Source of the DNA: Schizochytrium sp. TIO01 | Taxonomy: Eukaryota > Sar > Bigyra > Thraustochytrida > Thraustochytriidae | Direction of reading: 5' to 3' | Assembly (NCBI GenBank): GCA_004764695.1 | Contig: SMSO01000025.1 | Span: forward strand, 3,307,102 to 3,371,101 | Length of the DNA: 64,000 bases | Part shown: in pieces, positions 10,187 through 21,500 of the stretch | How positions within the stretch are numbered: position 1 is the first letter of the stretch | Layout: the number at the start of each line of letters is the position of its first letter | Program-made: the position numbers and the translations under genes | Notes under the pieces: generated by a model | Databases searched by the model: none | Told to the model about the DNA's origin: nothing | The model's input: the letters and a program-made list of their open reading frames with translations, nothing else

Positions 10187-11806
10187 ATGAGCGTTGTCTT
10201 CGATGAGTACGGCAGGCCCTTTATTGTCATGCGCGAGCAGGAGCAGCGCCAGCGGCTCAAGGGTCTCGACGCCCAAAAGGCGAACATTCTCGCTGCCCGC
10301 ACGATTTCTGGTCTCTTGAGATCTTCCTTGGGCCCCAAGGGTATGGATAAGATGATGGTCTCTCCCGACGGAGATGTGACCATCACCAACGATGGAGCCA
10401 CCATCTTGAACAAGATGGAGGTCGAGCACCAGGTGGCTCGCCTCATGGTCGAGCTTTCCCAGTCTCAAGATAACGAAATCGGTGATGGTACCACAGGTGT
10501 TGTTGTGCTTGCTGGAGCTCTCCTTGAGCAGGCCAGCAAGCTCCTCGATGAGGGTATCCATGCCGTACGTATCGCAGAGGGCTTCGAGAAGGCATGTGAA
10601 GTGGCTGTCGCCAAGCTGGAGGAGATCAGCGACACCGTTGAGTTTAGCAAAGATAACATTGAGCCCCTGATTCGCACTGCGTCTACCACTCTCAGCTCCA
10701 AGATTGTTCACCGTTACAAGCAGAAGATGGCCAAGATTGCAGTCGACGCTGTTCTTTCCGTTGCAGACCTTGACCGTAAGGACGTTAACTTTGACCTCAT
10801 CAAGATGGAGGGCAAGGTCGGTGGCACCTTGGAAGACACTGAGCTTGTTGATGGTGTGATTCTGGATAAGGACTGGGCTCACCCCCAGATGCCCAAGGAG
10901 GTTGATGATGCCAAGATCCTTCTATTGACATGCCCGTTTGAGGCCCCCAAGCCCAAGACCAAGCACAAGCTCGACATTAAGTCTGCCGAGGCCTACCGCG
11001 CTCTCTATGAGCAGGAACAGAAATACTACAAGGACATGGTCAAAATGTGCAAGGACTCTGGTGCTAACGTTGTCTTCTGCCAATGGGGTATGGAGGATGA
11101 CAGTCTCGGTGTCCTCGTGCAGGAGAAGCTCCCTGCCGTGCGCTGGGTTGGTGGTGTGGAGATTGAGCTCCTTGCCATGGCTACTGGCGCCCGTATTGTC
11201 CCCCGCTTTGAGGAGATCACCCCGGACAAGCTTGGCTCGGCCGGTAAGGTGCGTGAGGTCCAGTTTGGTACCACCAAGGAGCGCATGATGTACATTGAGG
11301 ACTGCAAGAACTCAAAGACCGTGACTGTGTTTGTTCGCGGTGGTAACAAGATGGTCGTCGATGAGGGTAAACGTTCCCTGCACGATGCCATGTGTGTCAC
11401 ACGTAACCTCATCAAGGATAACCGCATCGTCTACGGTGGTGGCTCTGCCGAGGTTGCTTGCTCCCTTGCTATTTCAGAATACGCCGACACCATCACCGGT
11501 ATTGAGCAGTACGCTATCCGTGCCTTTGCTGATGCCCTTGATGATGTTCCTATGGCCCTCGCAGAGAACTCTGGTCTTCCCCCTATCACCTTGCTTTCTA
11601 ACATTAAGGCGCGCCAGGTCGGTGAGAAGAACCCCTACATTGGTATTGACGCCATGGGCAACCAGGAAGCCAACATGAAGAGTGCTCTTGTGTTTGAGAC
11701 TTTGGCTGGAAAGATCTCGCAGATTCAGATGGCGAACCAGCTCGCCAAGCTTATCCTCCGTGTTGATGATGTGCTGGCTAGCGCTGGCTCTGGCGGCGGC
11801 TACTAA
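10187..11806 (+). CDS. CCT5: T-complex chaperonin subunit epsilon (CCT5)
   Basis: A 539-residue protein of normal length for a CCT subunit, starting at the ATG at 10187. The N-terminus [11 protein letters not shown] is typical of the epsilon subunit. ATP-binding and hydrolysis motifs are present: [19 protein letters not shown], and [15 protein letters not shown] near residues 100-114. The later [11 protein letters not shown] and the C-terminal [16 protein letters not shown] complete the equatorial domain. CCT is a cytosolic hetero-oligomeric ring that folds actin, tubulin and WD-repeat proteins. Codons end mostly in C or G, in line with high expression. No intron is needed. A partial antisense frame of over 200 codons exists but is a by-product of the coding bias. 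Confidence 0.98.
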   Translation: MSVVFDEYGRPFIVMREQEQRQRLKGLDAQKANILAARTISGLLRSSLGPKGMDKMMVSPDGDVTITNDGATILNKMEVEHQVARLMVELSQSQDNEIGDGTTGVVVLAGALLEQASKLLDEGIHAVRIAEGFEKACEVAVAKLEEISDTVEFSKDNIEPLIRTASTTLSSKIVHRYKQKMAKIAVDAVLSVADLDRKDVNFDLIKMEGKVGGTLEDTELVDGVILDKDWAHPQMPKEVDDAKILLLTCPFEAPKPKTKHKLDIKSAEAYRALYEQEQKYYKDMVKMCKDSGANVVFCQWGMEDDSLGVLVQEKLPAVRWVGGVEIELLAMATGARIVPRFEEITPDKLGSAGKVREVQFGTTKERMMYIEDCKNSKTVTVFVRGGNKMVVDEGKRSLHDAMCVTRNLIKDNRIVYGGGSAEVACSLAISEYADTITGIEQYAIRAFADALDDVPMALAENSGLPPITLLSNIKARQVGEKNPYIGIDAMGNQEANMKSALVFETLAGKISQIQMANQLAKLILRVDDVLASAGSGGGY

Positions 11807-12570
11807 GCAATCACACACACATCCCCTTTTGATAGACAAACATACACTCTTTTAACCCCACACCTTTGATCTACAAACCGTTTTTCTGTTTTTGCATGTC
11901 TTTCTTTCTTTTTCTATTTATCCTCAGAGCTTGTTTTGTTTTATATCCTCCTCACGTCAAACTCTATTTAGACAAATTAGCTCAAAAGACTTGACTATGC
12001 TGTCTGTCACTGTTAAGCACAAGTGCACTTCAACTGAGCAATGCAGGCAGTGCTATACCCCCAAATAAATAGAAATATTCGCATCCCAGAGTCAATTTCT
12101 TAAAAAAATATATATAAAACAATCGAAATATCAAAAAGTTTCTCTTGTTCTATTTTCTAAATAGTCTGAAATTGTCATTCGAAAGCACACCATGGCACAT
12201 CAAGACGTTCCGAAAAAAAGGTATTCTATATTGAAAGGTTTGAAGTGTTTAAAAAAATGTGTTTCTTATTTTAGGATTTAGTTCGTGCTACGCTATGAGT
12301 ATGACGCAAACAAGCGGTCTCACGGCTCCTGGAGCTGTAAACCAATGATACAAACACTAGAATGCACGATTGTAAAAATAAACTTGTTAGCTCATTTTCT
12401 CTCTTGTGTTACAGTGCAGAGAAGAAAAGTTACTAGAAGGCGGATGCGCCCACAAATACGAGTCAAAGCTCTGAGAAATAAAGCGACGAATAGAGAGGGG
12501 GCAGAGTTTAACAAGGCGGACATTCTCAAAGATTACTAGGTCCGTGAGAATGCACGGGGCGCGTCGTATC
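11807..12570. other. Intergenic region between convergent genes
   Basis: The 3' regions of CCT5 and the epimerase gene share this AT-rich spacer. An AATAAA-type motif lies at 12064-12069 (CCAAATAAATAG). No gene is supported; the short plus-strand frame at 12285-12539 has no recognisable features. Confidence 0.5.
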
Positions 12571-13473
12571 CTACTCAACCGTTGAAAACTTAGCAATCTG
12601 AGTGACAAAGTAAGTCTCGTCAGGCTTACAAGTCTGCTTGCGAGAGACGCAGCCAGGCTCGAGGCAGACCATGTTGTGGTACTCTTCGGGACCAAAATCG
12701 CCAAGGCCCTTAGACTTCTCGATCCAAGGGTTCCACACAACTAGATCACACTCCATGTGGTCCTCCTTATCATCGCGCTTGCCAAAGCTGACATCAAGCT
12801 GAATACGACCATTTCCATCAGAAACTTCGATCGGGCCCTTTACACTCGTGTAGATACGGTCAGTCTCCTCGGTGAACTTGACAACCTCATTCTCCTCTGT
12901 AAATGTCTCGCCCTTCTTCAACTGATCAATGTACGAAACTCCCTCAAGACCCTTCACCTCCAGCTCAGAGATATCAGCCGCAAGCTTGTAGTAGGTGTGG
13001 AGCAAGCCCTGGAACTCAAAGTCCTCATCGCCAGTGTTCGTGATATGCAGGCTTGTCTGAAGCACCGCAGCGCCAAAGACAACATTGTGCACAAGCTTGT
13101 ATTTGTGTGGCCAGTCCTTCGAGAGCTCATTGTCGCGGGACACGAAAGCCACGGTCACGACTCCATCTTCTTCGGTGGGGGTGTCTTCAACAACCCACTC
13201 AGAAACGCGTGCAAACCCGTGCTTAACGAGTTCACCTTCGCCAAACTGAGGGAATACAAGAGGGATTCCGCCACGGATAGGTTTGCTGCGGTCAGTGTTC
13301 GTCTCTGCAGACGTAAAGATACGCTCCTCACCGTTGGCATCCTTATAAGAGTACAGGGTTCCTCCAAACTTGGCCACGCGAATCGAGGCGCCAGTGAGCT
13401 CACTCTCGAACTCCCAGGCCTCCAGAGAGCCGCCTTTGCTGCCTTGAAGCAGAATATCACGCTGGTGAACCAT
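12571..13473 (-). CDS. Glucose-6-phosphate 1-epimerase-like (aldose 1-epimerase family)
   Basis: A 300-residue protein from the ATG at 13473; the longer frame begins at a TTG and was rejected. The order of motifs fits the D-hexose-6-phosphate mutarotase branch: VAKFGGTLYSY, then RGGIPLVFPQFGEG, then LVKHGFARVSEW with the catalytic His, then FQGLLHTYYK, and VVWNPWIEKSKGLGDFG with the end-game VCLEPG containing the catalytic Glu. The enzyme interconverts alpha and beta anomers of hexose-6-phosphates in the cytosol. It has no signal peptide or membrane segment. Its length matches yeast and plant homologues. Confidence 0.92.
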   Translation of the reverse strand: MVHQRDILLQGSKGGSLEAWEFESELTGASIRVAKFGGTLYSYKDANGEERIFTSAETNTDRSKPIRGGIPLVFPQFGEGELVKHGFARVSEWVVEDTPTEEDGVVTVAFVSRDNELSKDWPHKYKLVHNVVFGAAVLQTSLHITNTGDEDFEFQGLLHTYYKLAADISELEVKGLEGVSYIDQLKKGETFTEENEVVKFTEETDRIYTSVKGPIEVSDGNGRIQLDVSFGKRDDKEDHMECDLVVWNPWIEKSKGLGDFGPEEYHNMVCLEPGCVSRKQTCKPDETYFVTQIAKFSTVE

Positions 13474-15583
13474 CTTGGGGTTTCTTTTCTCGACTCTAGT
13501 ACTTCCTGTTGAATTCGGGGTTTGCAACCACAATGACAATCTTTTCTAGCTTGTGAAGAATCTGGTTTGATGTTTGGATTTTAAGTTTGGTGGAGTTCGG
13601 GTTTTGCCGGGCACAATCCGCAAGTTGAGCGGAAGTATTGTACTCTGTGATGTATCTTCTTTTGATTACACTTAAAACGTAGGTAGCTATTATTTTAATT
13701 AACAATTAGATTCACTTACAGATAATGTTAAAAATAATCTTCTTTCTGGTAGTCGTGCTATGTTTCTATAGTTTTAGATAGTGTGGCCTTAGGTCTGCTG
13801 ATTTGCCCTGTCCATTTCAATGAGAAGTAAAAGTAATCATGATCATGATGAGGAACCAGAACGACTTGAAGAATGCAATTCGATGGAGAGCCTCGGCAGT
13901 CATCATTCGCGTGTTTTGTTGCCATCAACGACGGGGGATGTTGGTCGGCGACGTGAAAGATTGCAAAGGTTGCTCGCGCAGCAATGATGAGATTGCCAGG
14001 ATGGGCAGTGATGACTTGGTGTCTCCCAAGGCAGGACGAAGCTGACACGAACGCTTTGGACGCTCCCGACAGCTGCGCCTCTTGAGCTCAGTTTCTGAGC
14101 CTCAGAGACATCGTAGCAGTAGTCGAAAACCTTGTGCATCATGATGCACCTTCGATCTAGGTTTTACGCAGAAGAATTAAGATCCTGGTTCTGACGCGAG
14201 GAAAGCGAAACAGAAGGTGCTGTGGCAACGAGGTGATCGATAATCAACACAGCACGTCAAAACATAATGAGCAAACGAACGTCGAAGTAGAGCGTAGCAC
14301 CCAGAACTGGACCTTGTGATCAAAGTGCCGAGATTATGTCCAAGCTCAATGTAACGACAGCCTCCGTGAAGCATGAGAGAGTTCTTGGCCTTCTTTGCAT
14401 CTTCACATCAACGAAAGGATACGCACGACCATTTCTTTGTGGAGGGAAAAGCCCTCAGATGTTTTCTCAAGCTTGGTCAGAATTGCTACTGTTTTCCATT
14501 GGGTTGGAATGCTCCAGTCCGGTGCTTCTTCTTCTCCAGCGGGAATGCCATGGTCTTATTGCCGCTGCCGAATTTACTCTTAGGCCGAGCTTCAAAGTTC
14601 GAACGTTGTGCATTAGCGATTTGCGTTAGTGCAACCTAAACCATGCGATGAAACGAGAGCCCTCGTCTTCATCAGGTTCTTCCACGGAATTCCACAACTC
14701 GTTTTATGACCACCTTCGAAGAATGCTCACAAATCGCAATTTTGGAAATGGGTCTTTTTCGGAATCATTCCCTGCGTTCCCACTAACTTTCTCTCCACTA
14801 CATTCCCCGCATTCCCTTTTCGGCGGGTGAGAGTTCCCTGTGTTCCCAACTTACTTTAGAGATGGTACCACCTTAATATCCTCCACCATAGTTCCGCTAT
14901 TTCGCGGTCGCGAAGAGGGTGTACTACATACTATCTATGTGTGATTGCTGCACAGAAAGCACCTTAAAAAGGGAGGAGCGGAGGTGTCGCCGCTCGAACA
15001 GCCGCTGGAGAGACGGGACTAAGAACTATTTACAATAAAAGATAGGGATGGGATCAGAATGCTTTGGTTATGGGAAACTGTAGAAAGGCGGAAAGCAGAA
15101 GAATAAGGAAAAGTATAAGAATAGGGATAAGAAGTAGAAGAGAGAATTGACGAAGTCGAGATCAACAAACAGATTGCCAAGCCAAGACACGTCTTGCGAG
15201 CAGCGAGGAGGTTAAGCTGGGGCGTGCAAAGTCGCAAGGAGGGATCTGAGGGAGTGCTCGATAAAAGATTGTCGTAATATACGGCTTTAGTTGACGCTGT
15301 GAGTTGGGAGGTGACGGATTTCGAGAAGCATTCATCGACTGCAGTCTGGGCTACTACACTAAATAAAGAAAAGGTGGCTGGAGAGAAAGAAAAGAGCCTT
15401 GGCGCCATATTCACAGAAAATATCTCTAGTGAAGAGTCTTGCGCGAAAGTACAGAGACGCTGACGAGGAATTCCGTAGTGGTATCAGGCTGTGTATTTTA
15501 TATAACTATTAATCTCCGCTGGTATTAAGCTGTTGAGGTGGGAAGTTCACTGAACGGTCTTACGCAGATACACTCGCTTGCAA
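13474..15583. other. Intergenic region with interrupted coding-like stretches
   Basis: This spacer lies between the divergent epimerase and PP2C-CCCH genes. It contains the interrupted coding-like region at 13820-14830 listed separately. A minus-strand ATG frame at 15019-15406 (129 residues, Ser/Leu-rich, unknown) could be a gene divergent from PP2C-CCCH but has no family signature. I give it about 0.15. Confidence 0.4.
13820..14830 (+). pseudogene. Interrupted coding-like region, unidentified
   Basis: Several plus-strand segments in different frames have protein-like composition but are broken by stops. They are a 55-residue ATG frame at 13820-13987 rich in Glu, Arg and Ser; a frame near 14005-14043; a segment encoding LRDIVAVVENLVHHDAPSI near 14097-14157; one near 14240-14320; one of 88 codons at 14376-14639; and a 60-residue frame at 14648-14830. 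All on one strand in order, they look like a decayed gene. Alternatively it is a multi-exon gene whose splice sites I cannot place. I do not recognise the family. Confidence 0.25.
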
Positions 15584-18046
15584 ATGAAGGACACGAGCAA
15601 AACTGCCATCATCGATGACGTCATTATGAACGATGGCAAGGAAAACATGTGCTTGGGCAATGACCTCACACCAAGTTTGCAGTACTACAAACAAAAGAAG
15701 AAGATCAAAGGAGAGGATTTTGAGTGCCAGGAGTGTGGACTCCAGGCACTCGGCCGCGAATTTGACGTTTTTGGTGTCTTTGACGGACACGGAGGACCTG
15801 ATGCAGCGCAACTCGCCTCCCAAAAATTTTGCTTCACCCTCGTCGATATCCTGCAACGCACGGCTCAAGCGGAAGCTGATGCCGAGGATGGCACCGGTTG
15901 GGAACAGCGGGTCCTGCCTAACGCTTTAGTTAAGACCTTCGAGTCGCTCAATTCGATGTGCAACAAAGAGTTCGAGACTTCGGGAACTACAGCGACCATC
16001 ATGGTTGTCACCCGCATTCCAAGGATAAAAAGCGATGGATGGGCGCTCGTGACCGTCGCTAATGTGGGAGACTCACATGCTTATGCCGAGGTGTCCAACT
16101 CTGTCGTACGACTTTCGGCCGACCACCGTCTCGATAACAATGCAGAAGAATGCGAACGCGTTACCCAAGCTGGTGGAGAAGTTGCTCGATGCTCGGGTCG
16201 CGACGATAGCAAAGCTGACGACCCCTTGCGTCTCTGGCCTGGCGGGCTTATGATGTCTCGTACCATTGGTGACCCAGACGCAAAGCATTCTCTGGCTATC
16301 CCAGAAATCTCTAATATGCTGGTGCGCATGCTTGAGCCTGACGAAGAGACAAGCACGCCGATTCGTATTATTATTGCCTCTGATGGACTCTGGGACGCTG
16401 TCACGCCCAAGCAAACCTTCTCCATTGTGCGGCGTCGTATCCCTCAAGCTGCGTCGCAGACTCTTATACAGGCGGCTGTTCGCAATGCAGGAAAAGATCG
16501 CGACGACATCACTGTGATCTTGGTGGATATTGCCTCTGATGATGCTCACTTTATCCACCCGCAAGACAAATCTTTGAATAATCAGAGTAACCATACCAAT
16601 GGATCTCCGGCAGTGGCATTTTCTAACTCAATACAGCACTATTACACGTGGAATCCTTTAAGTGAGGAATCTGCTCGTGCAGACATTTCTGCTGCAGAGG
16701 CCAAGCTCTTCGAAGAACGCCAGGCTTTCGAAGCCGAGAAAAACGCGGCTATTGAAGAGCGTGAACGCCTTCAAGCCGCGCTGCAAGCAAGTATGGAGGA
16801 TGAGGAAGCGATGGCAGCAAGGCGGGCTGCAGAGGAAGCTGCCGAAGCCGCCGCTCTTGCAGAAGAAGAGGAGTGGGAGCCTGTAGTAAGAAATTCTCGC
16901 CGCAAGGACAGCAGATCGAGTTCGATTGCTGAGGAAGCCACCATGCAAAGTGAACAAGCTTCTGAAGAGGCTGATACAAATTCAGAAACACATGTAGATG
17001 GCCAAGAAAACTCAGCTGGTAATGAGCAAGGAAGACCCTCCTCAAAGAACCAGAAGAGTACAAAGAAACCTTCGCGCAAAGTTTGTTTTACATTCAAGGA
17101 ATCGGGAAGCTGCTCTCGTGGAGATCGATGCAAGTTCCTTCACAGCTCTCCTGGTGAGGATGTGGAATCAACCACGCCCAATGGAGATGGTTTGGTGATT
17201 GATGGAAGTGCAGCAGATGGCGGCCTGCGCCAACAAGCAACCAATCAACAAAAAGTCTGCTTCACATTTCAGCGCTCCGGGTCATGTTCGCGCGGAGATA
17301 GATGCAAGTTTCTTCACGCAGCTGCTGGAAGCGAGCCAACAATGACTACGAGCATTGCTGGCGGTGCTGGTACCCAGACCTCTAAATCGACGAAGACATG
17401 TCATTCATTTGAGCGTAGTGGATCATGTTCTCGGGGAGATCGTTGCAAATTCATGCACGTTGCTGGCGCTAACAACGAAACAGAGTCTTCTGACGAACCT
17501 TCCGAAGAAGAGCAGAAAGAGGGTGGCGTCCCTTCCTATGCTAGTGCCGCTGCCACGGTTCCAGTCGTCATCGGAGAAAGCGTGCCCGAGGAGGAATCTG
17601 TGGGTGATGAAAACATTGCTCTGGATGCATTGAACATGGTGTCTGCTCTCGCTGCAAGCGAAGCTAACAACAACGTAGACAGTAAGCCCTCAAACAATGA
17701 GCGCCAAAGAGACCCCACCAAAACTCGTAGCTCCAAAACTTGCTTTACATTCGAGCGTGACGGTACCTGCCGCTTCGGCGACAAATGTAAGTATACCCAT
17801 GGGTCCCCGGCAGGAGGACCTGGTGCCGATGTTGGTGCACAAAAGGTCGAGGATAAAAAACCTCGTCGTAATGCTAACAACCCGAACAAGTTCAAGCGTC
17901 AGCCTCCCAGCAAAGCTGTGGAGGCTAAAGATGCTCAAGAGGTTGAGCCCAAGCAGTTTGATGGACCGAAGAAGTGCTTTGCATTTCAACGTAAGGGCTC
18001 GTGTAAATTTGGCGAGACCTGCAAGTTCTCTCACGCTACAGCTTGA
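15584..18046 (+). CDS. PP2C phosphatase fused to five CCCH zinc fingers
   Basis: An 820-residue protein from the ATG at 15584. Residues about 35-330 form a PP2C-type Ser/Thr phosphatase. Metal-binding and catalytic motifs are intact: KGED (42-45), FDGHGG (66-71), VGDS, LSADHRL, GGLMMSRTIGD, ASDGLWD (Asp267) and DRDDIT (Asp305, 307, 308). The KGED form and the WPGG motif resemble a plant-type PP2C subfamily. An acidic, Glu/Ala-rich coiled coil follows (about 365-450). Five CCCH fingers of the form C-x8-C-x5-C-x3-H then start at Cys501, Cys559, Cys606, Cys720 and Cys798. Fingers 1-3 are nearly identical (SGSCSRGDRCKF), pointing to internal duplication. Likely role: an Mn/Mg-dependent phosphatase recruited to RNA; this is inference. 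The fusion is open end to end with no intron. Confidence 0.9.
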   Translation: MKDTSKTAIIDDVIMNDGKENMCLGNDLTPSLQYYKQKKKIKGEDFECQECGLQALGREFDVFGVFDGHGGPDAAQLASQKFCFTLVDILQRTAQAEADAEDGTGWEQRVLPNALVKTFESLNSMCNKEFETSGTTATIMVVTRIPRIKSDGWALVTVANVGDSHAYAEVSNSVVRLSADHRLDNNAEECERVTQAGGEVARCSGRDDSKADDPLRLWPGGLMMSRTIGDPDAKHSLAIPEISNMLVRMLEPDEETSTPIRIIIASDGLWDAVTPKQTFSIVRRRIPQAASQTLIQAAVRNAGKDRDDITVILVDIASDDAHFIHPQDKSLNNQSNHTNGSPAVAFSNSIQHYYTWNPLSEESARADISAAEAKLFEERQAFEAEKNAAIEERERLQAALQASMEDEEAMAARRAAEEAAEAAALAEEEEWEPVVRNSRRKDSRSSSIAEEATMQSEQASEEADTNSETHVDGQENSAGNEQGRPSSKNQKSTKKPSRKVCFTFKESGSCSRGDRCKFLHSSPGEDVESTTPNGDGLVIDGSAADGGLRQQATNQQKVCFTFQRSGSCSRGDRCKFLHAAAGSEPTMTTSIAGGAGTQTSKSTKTCHSFERSGSCSRGDRCKFMHVAGANNETESSDEPSEEEQKEGGVPSYASAAATVPVVIGESVPEEESVGDENIALDALNMVSALAASEANNNVDSKPSNNERQRDPTKTRSSKTCFTFERDGTCRFGDKCKYTHGSPAGGPGADVGAQKVEDKKPRRNANNPNKFKRQPPSKAVEAKDAQEVEPKQFDGPKKCFAFQRKGSCKFGETCKFSHATA

Positions 18047-18514
18047 GCTAAAGAATATTTTTTGGGCGAAGTGGACCTTTGCAAAAGGTAGATATAATAA
18101 CACCACAAAGATCACCTTATTCAATGGCTAGTTAGCCACCAAGTGTCACCCACCGCCAATACTCAAGAATTATCGCTTCGTTTTTATTTTATTTTTCTGT
18201 TTGTCCCTTCGCGCCACCAATAACCCCACGTAACCTTTTATTTTTTGCATGTGCATATGATGCACAATGTACAAAGTATTTCGGCTATATTGCGCATTCT
18301 GGATTAGAGAAGCAAAACAAAAATTTGCAGCAAAATTTAATGTCAACATTTTCGTTCTATTAATGATCTTTTATTATGTGGTAGCCCGAAATGACATGGT
18401 CTACCATAGGATGACACGTCAACAAGCATATGTGCAGGGGAGGGCACAGGATAATGGTGCTGTTGTGTTTGACGGCATAGTGGGATGGTGGTGTCTGACT
18501 GTGACCGTTTCTTT
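18047..18514. other. Intergenic region between convergent genes
   Basis: A short AT-rich spacer where the PP2C-CCCH and myosin genes converge. Nothing beyond probable 3' UTRs is seen. Confidence 0.5.
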
Positions 18515-21500
18515 CTATACAATATGCAGTACGTGTTGAAAAGGAGTTGTTGCCTTACGAAGTAGCGCAAGATCAGCCTTAAGCTCTTCGAGATCTGATC
18601 GCAGGCGCTCGTTCGCAGCCCTCAATTCCTGATTCTCCTTTTTTATTCCTTGCTGTGCAAGATCTACAAGCTCGAGGAAATCAGGATTAAGTGAGCCCCG
18701 AGGTGTTCGCAAAGCCCCAGAGAGGTTCCATCCACCTGAAATGCGTTTTGAGCTACGGTACCTCTGGCGTGTACTTGCATTCGAGTCGTCTGACGATTTT
18801 TGCAAGGGAGGCAATTGCGAAGATGAAGAAGTACTTGGATCGATGGCCAGGCCGGGTTTATTCTTCTCCAGCGTAGGCTTCCCTGGTGCCTTAGGGGGGG
18901 TGTGCTGCTGTCCTTGTTGATGTTGTTGCTGCCCAAACACAGATGCGGCGTCTTGACGTGAGGCAGTTCCTTGTTTGATTGCTTCCTTACGTTTTCGTTC
19001 TGCTTCGTCGCGCTGTTTCTGTTCAGCTTCTTCGCGAGCCTTTCTCTCAGCTGCCAATTTCGCCTCAATCCGCTTTTCAACGCGCTTGGCAATCTTACGA
19101 CGAAACAGAAAGGATCGCACTGAACGCTGTGCAATTCGTGCTGCATTACCGCGAGCACGAGAAGCTTTGAGCACTGCAACAAATTTGTTGCAAGCAATCA
19201 CCTTGGCCGCACAACGACGCCAACGCAAGCGAGCGTAGTACAGTTTGAACCGTCTACCCACTTCCAGCTTTTCTTCACTTTGTTTGCCTTCGTCCTGGGC
19301 CCAAGCAGCTGCTTCTTTCATGATACGATCAAGTAGATCAATCATACCGGAGGAGAAAAACACGCGTGAAAGACCAAGGCGATACGCTTCGTTTGGTACT
19401 TTAAAAGCCCAGAACAGGGCACAGACAAAAGTTCGACTATTCTGTTTGTTGCCATTATTGTTAGAGCGTTGCCAGACTTCAAGAGCATCAGGAGGCAGCG
19501 CAGATTGGTATGCAGAGACGATAGAATCGTATTCAATGCGTGTAGGAAAACCACTTTTGAGGACCGCAGCTGTCTGTGGAATGCTCAAGCACTTCAACTG
19601 TTCATTCACGTATTGGTTATTGAACCAGTTTGTTCCTGGGGCATATTTCATTTCAGGATTCGGTTTAACGCAACGAATGAAACTGCATTTCGTAGACTCA
19701 AGCGTGCCGACAAGTCCTCGAATTTGATGGCCAAAATTAGCCACCACAGTTTTCTTAGCCTTACTAGAGCCCTGGCTACCAGAGCACTTATCGAAGGCAA
19801 CTGAAGCGACAGAGTTGGACGCCGCACGCATTAGCGCATGCATTTTCTCAGGAACGCGATCATTGTTCTTCTCAACAAAGTCCCCAACTGTGTATTCTAC
19901 TACTCCAGCATAGTGAGAAATGAGAAATTTCGTATCAAGATCACGGGGGTGAGGTTTAGGAAATGCCTTTTCCTTTCCGAAGCACTGGTGCAAACGACGG
20001 TTCATCTTGTCATCAGTTGGCTTTGGGGCTCGGGACTCAGAATCAATTTCGACTAACAGTCCTGCCATGCCAGGCTTGCCTTCAAAAAGATCAAGACACG
20101 CACCGTCATCGTCTGGACAAGCGAATGGCTCACCTGCCAAAATTAAGCCCTCCTGTTTGTACAAGTCGGCTTCTGCAACAAAAACCTGGTAGTTGAAGGT
20201 AGATTGCAGGGACTCGTTGGTATAGTTGATCAAAAGCTGCTCAAACCCATTCTTAACAAAAGATTCAAAGCCAAAGATATCGAGAACTCCAATGAATGGG
20301 AGTTCAGCCAAAGGCGTGTCTGCTTTGTATGAACTCATGAGTACTGTGTTAACTTCATGAACGAGGTAGTCGAAAACAATTCCATAGGTCCACTTGGCAA
20401 GGGCATCGCGGGCATATTGTGCTTCTGTAACGTCGAGACACTTAGTAATGACCTCCAAACCAGCCTTAACCTCTTTCTCAAGCAAAAGACTCACTAAAGC
20501 AGCTTCATTGACACCTAAAAGTGTTGCAGCCTTATGCAAGGCAAGTCTTCCATCCTCGGACACCCGAGCAGCATCGTCGGAAGTGGCTTCATCATTCACA
20601 AATTGAATATTACCAATATGCAGAATGCCTGCCACCACAGCGAAAAGGTCCTCAATTTCTTGATCACTTTTCCCGATGTCACGAAGAGCACTTTGTAAAT
20701 ATCCAAAGTTTCTTTTATCCTTCTCTAGAATGTGAGGTTCAAGATAGCGCTCATTCGACACTGTCATTGTTTTCGTCATTCCTCCTTTCGCGGGAGCAGC
20801 AGCGGGTGGGGCACCTCCGCGACGCCGTGTTCGTCCACCTCCACGATCTGAGGCACCCCCAGCTGAGGACGCGCCCTCGTTGGAAACGCTTTGTGAAAGC
20901 ATTCCAGGGGTCATGTAACGGAACTTGCGAGCGTCTTGAATTTTGGCTGGAAGATCGAACTTCTTGCGCATGGCATCATCAGCTCCGTTGATGAGCTGGT
21001 AAAATACATGGAAGTTACGCTCTCCATTGCTGTGATTTACAACCCGTGACTTCTCAAGAAGGTAAGTCTCTACAGTGGCACCCACCAGCTCCCACGTCTT
21101 TCCACGCGAACGCTCTTGTGAGCTTTGCAGAAAGTGGAGTTTCGAAAATTTACCAAAACGAGATGAGTTGTGGTTGCAAACTGTGGAGGCATTACCAAAT
21201 CCTTCGAGAATAGGTCCCACGCCTGCAAGCTGGACATCAAGCTTGGATTCTGCGGATGATTGTGCAGTCCGTGAAACAAGATGGCTTAGAACACGTTTGC
21301 CTGCTTCAGTCTTGCCAGACCCACTTTCACCGCTAATCACGACTGACTGATTTACGACCAGTTCAATGGAATTCATGCTGCTTACATCCTGACCAGCACG
21401 TGACATTATGTCAATTTGTCGCGCAACTTGAACGCGACGCTCAAATGAAAAGGTCATATTTTTAAAGGCATTTTCTGCAATGGAGTAAGGATGCGGTACG

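Noticed and set aside
10157-10882. 241-codon open frame antisense to CCT5
   Set aside because: Shadow of the strongly biased CCT5 coding strand, with no domain.
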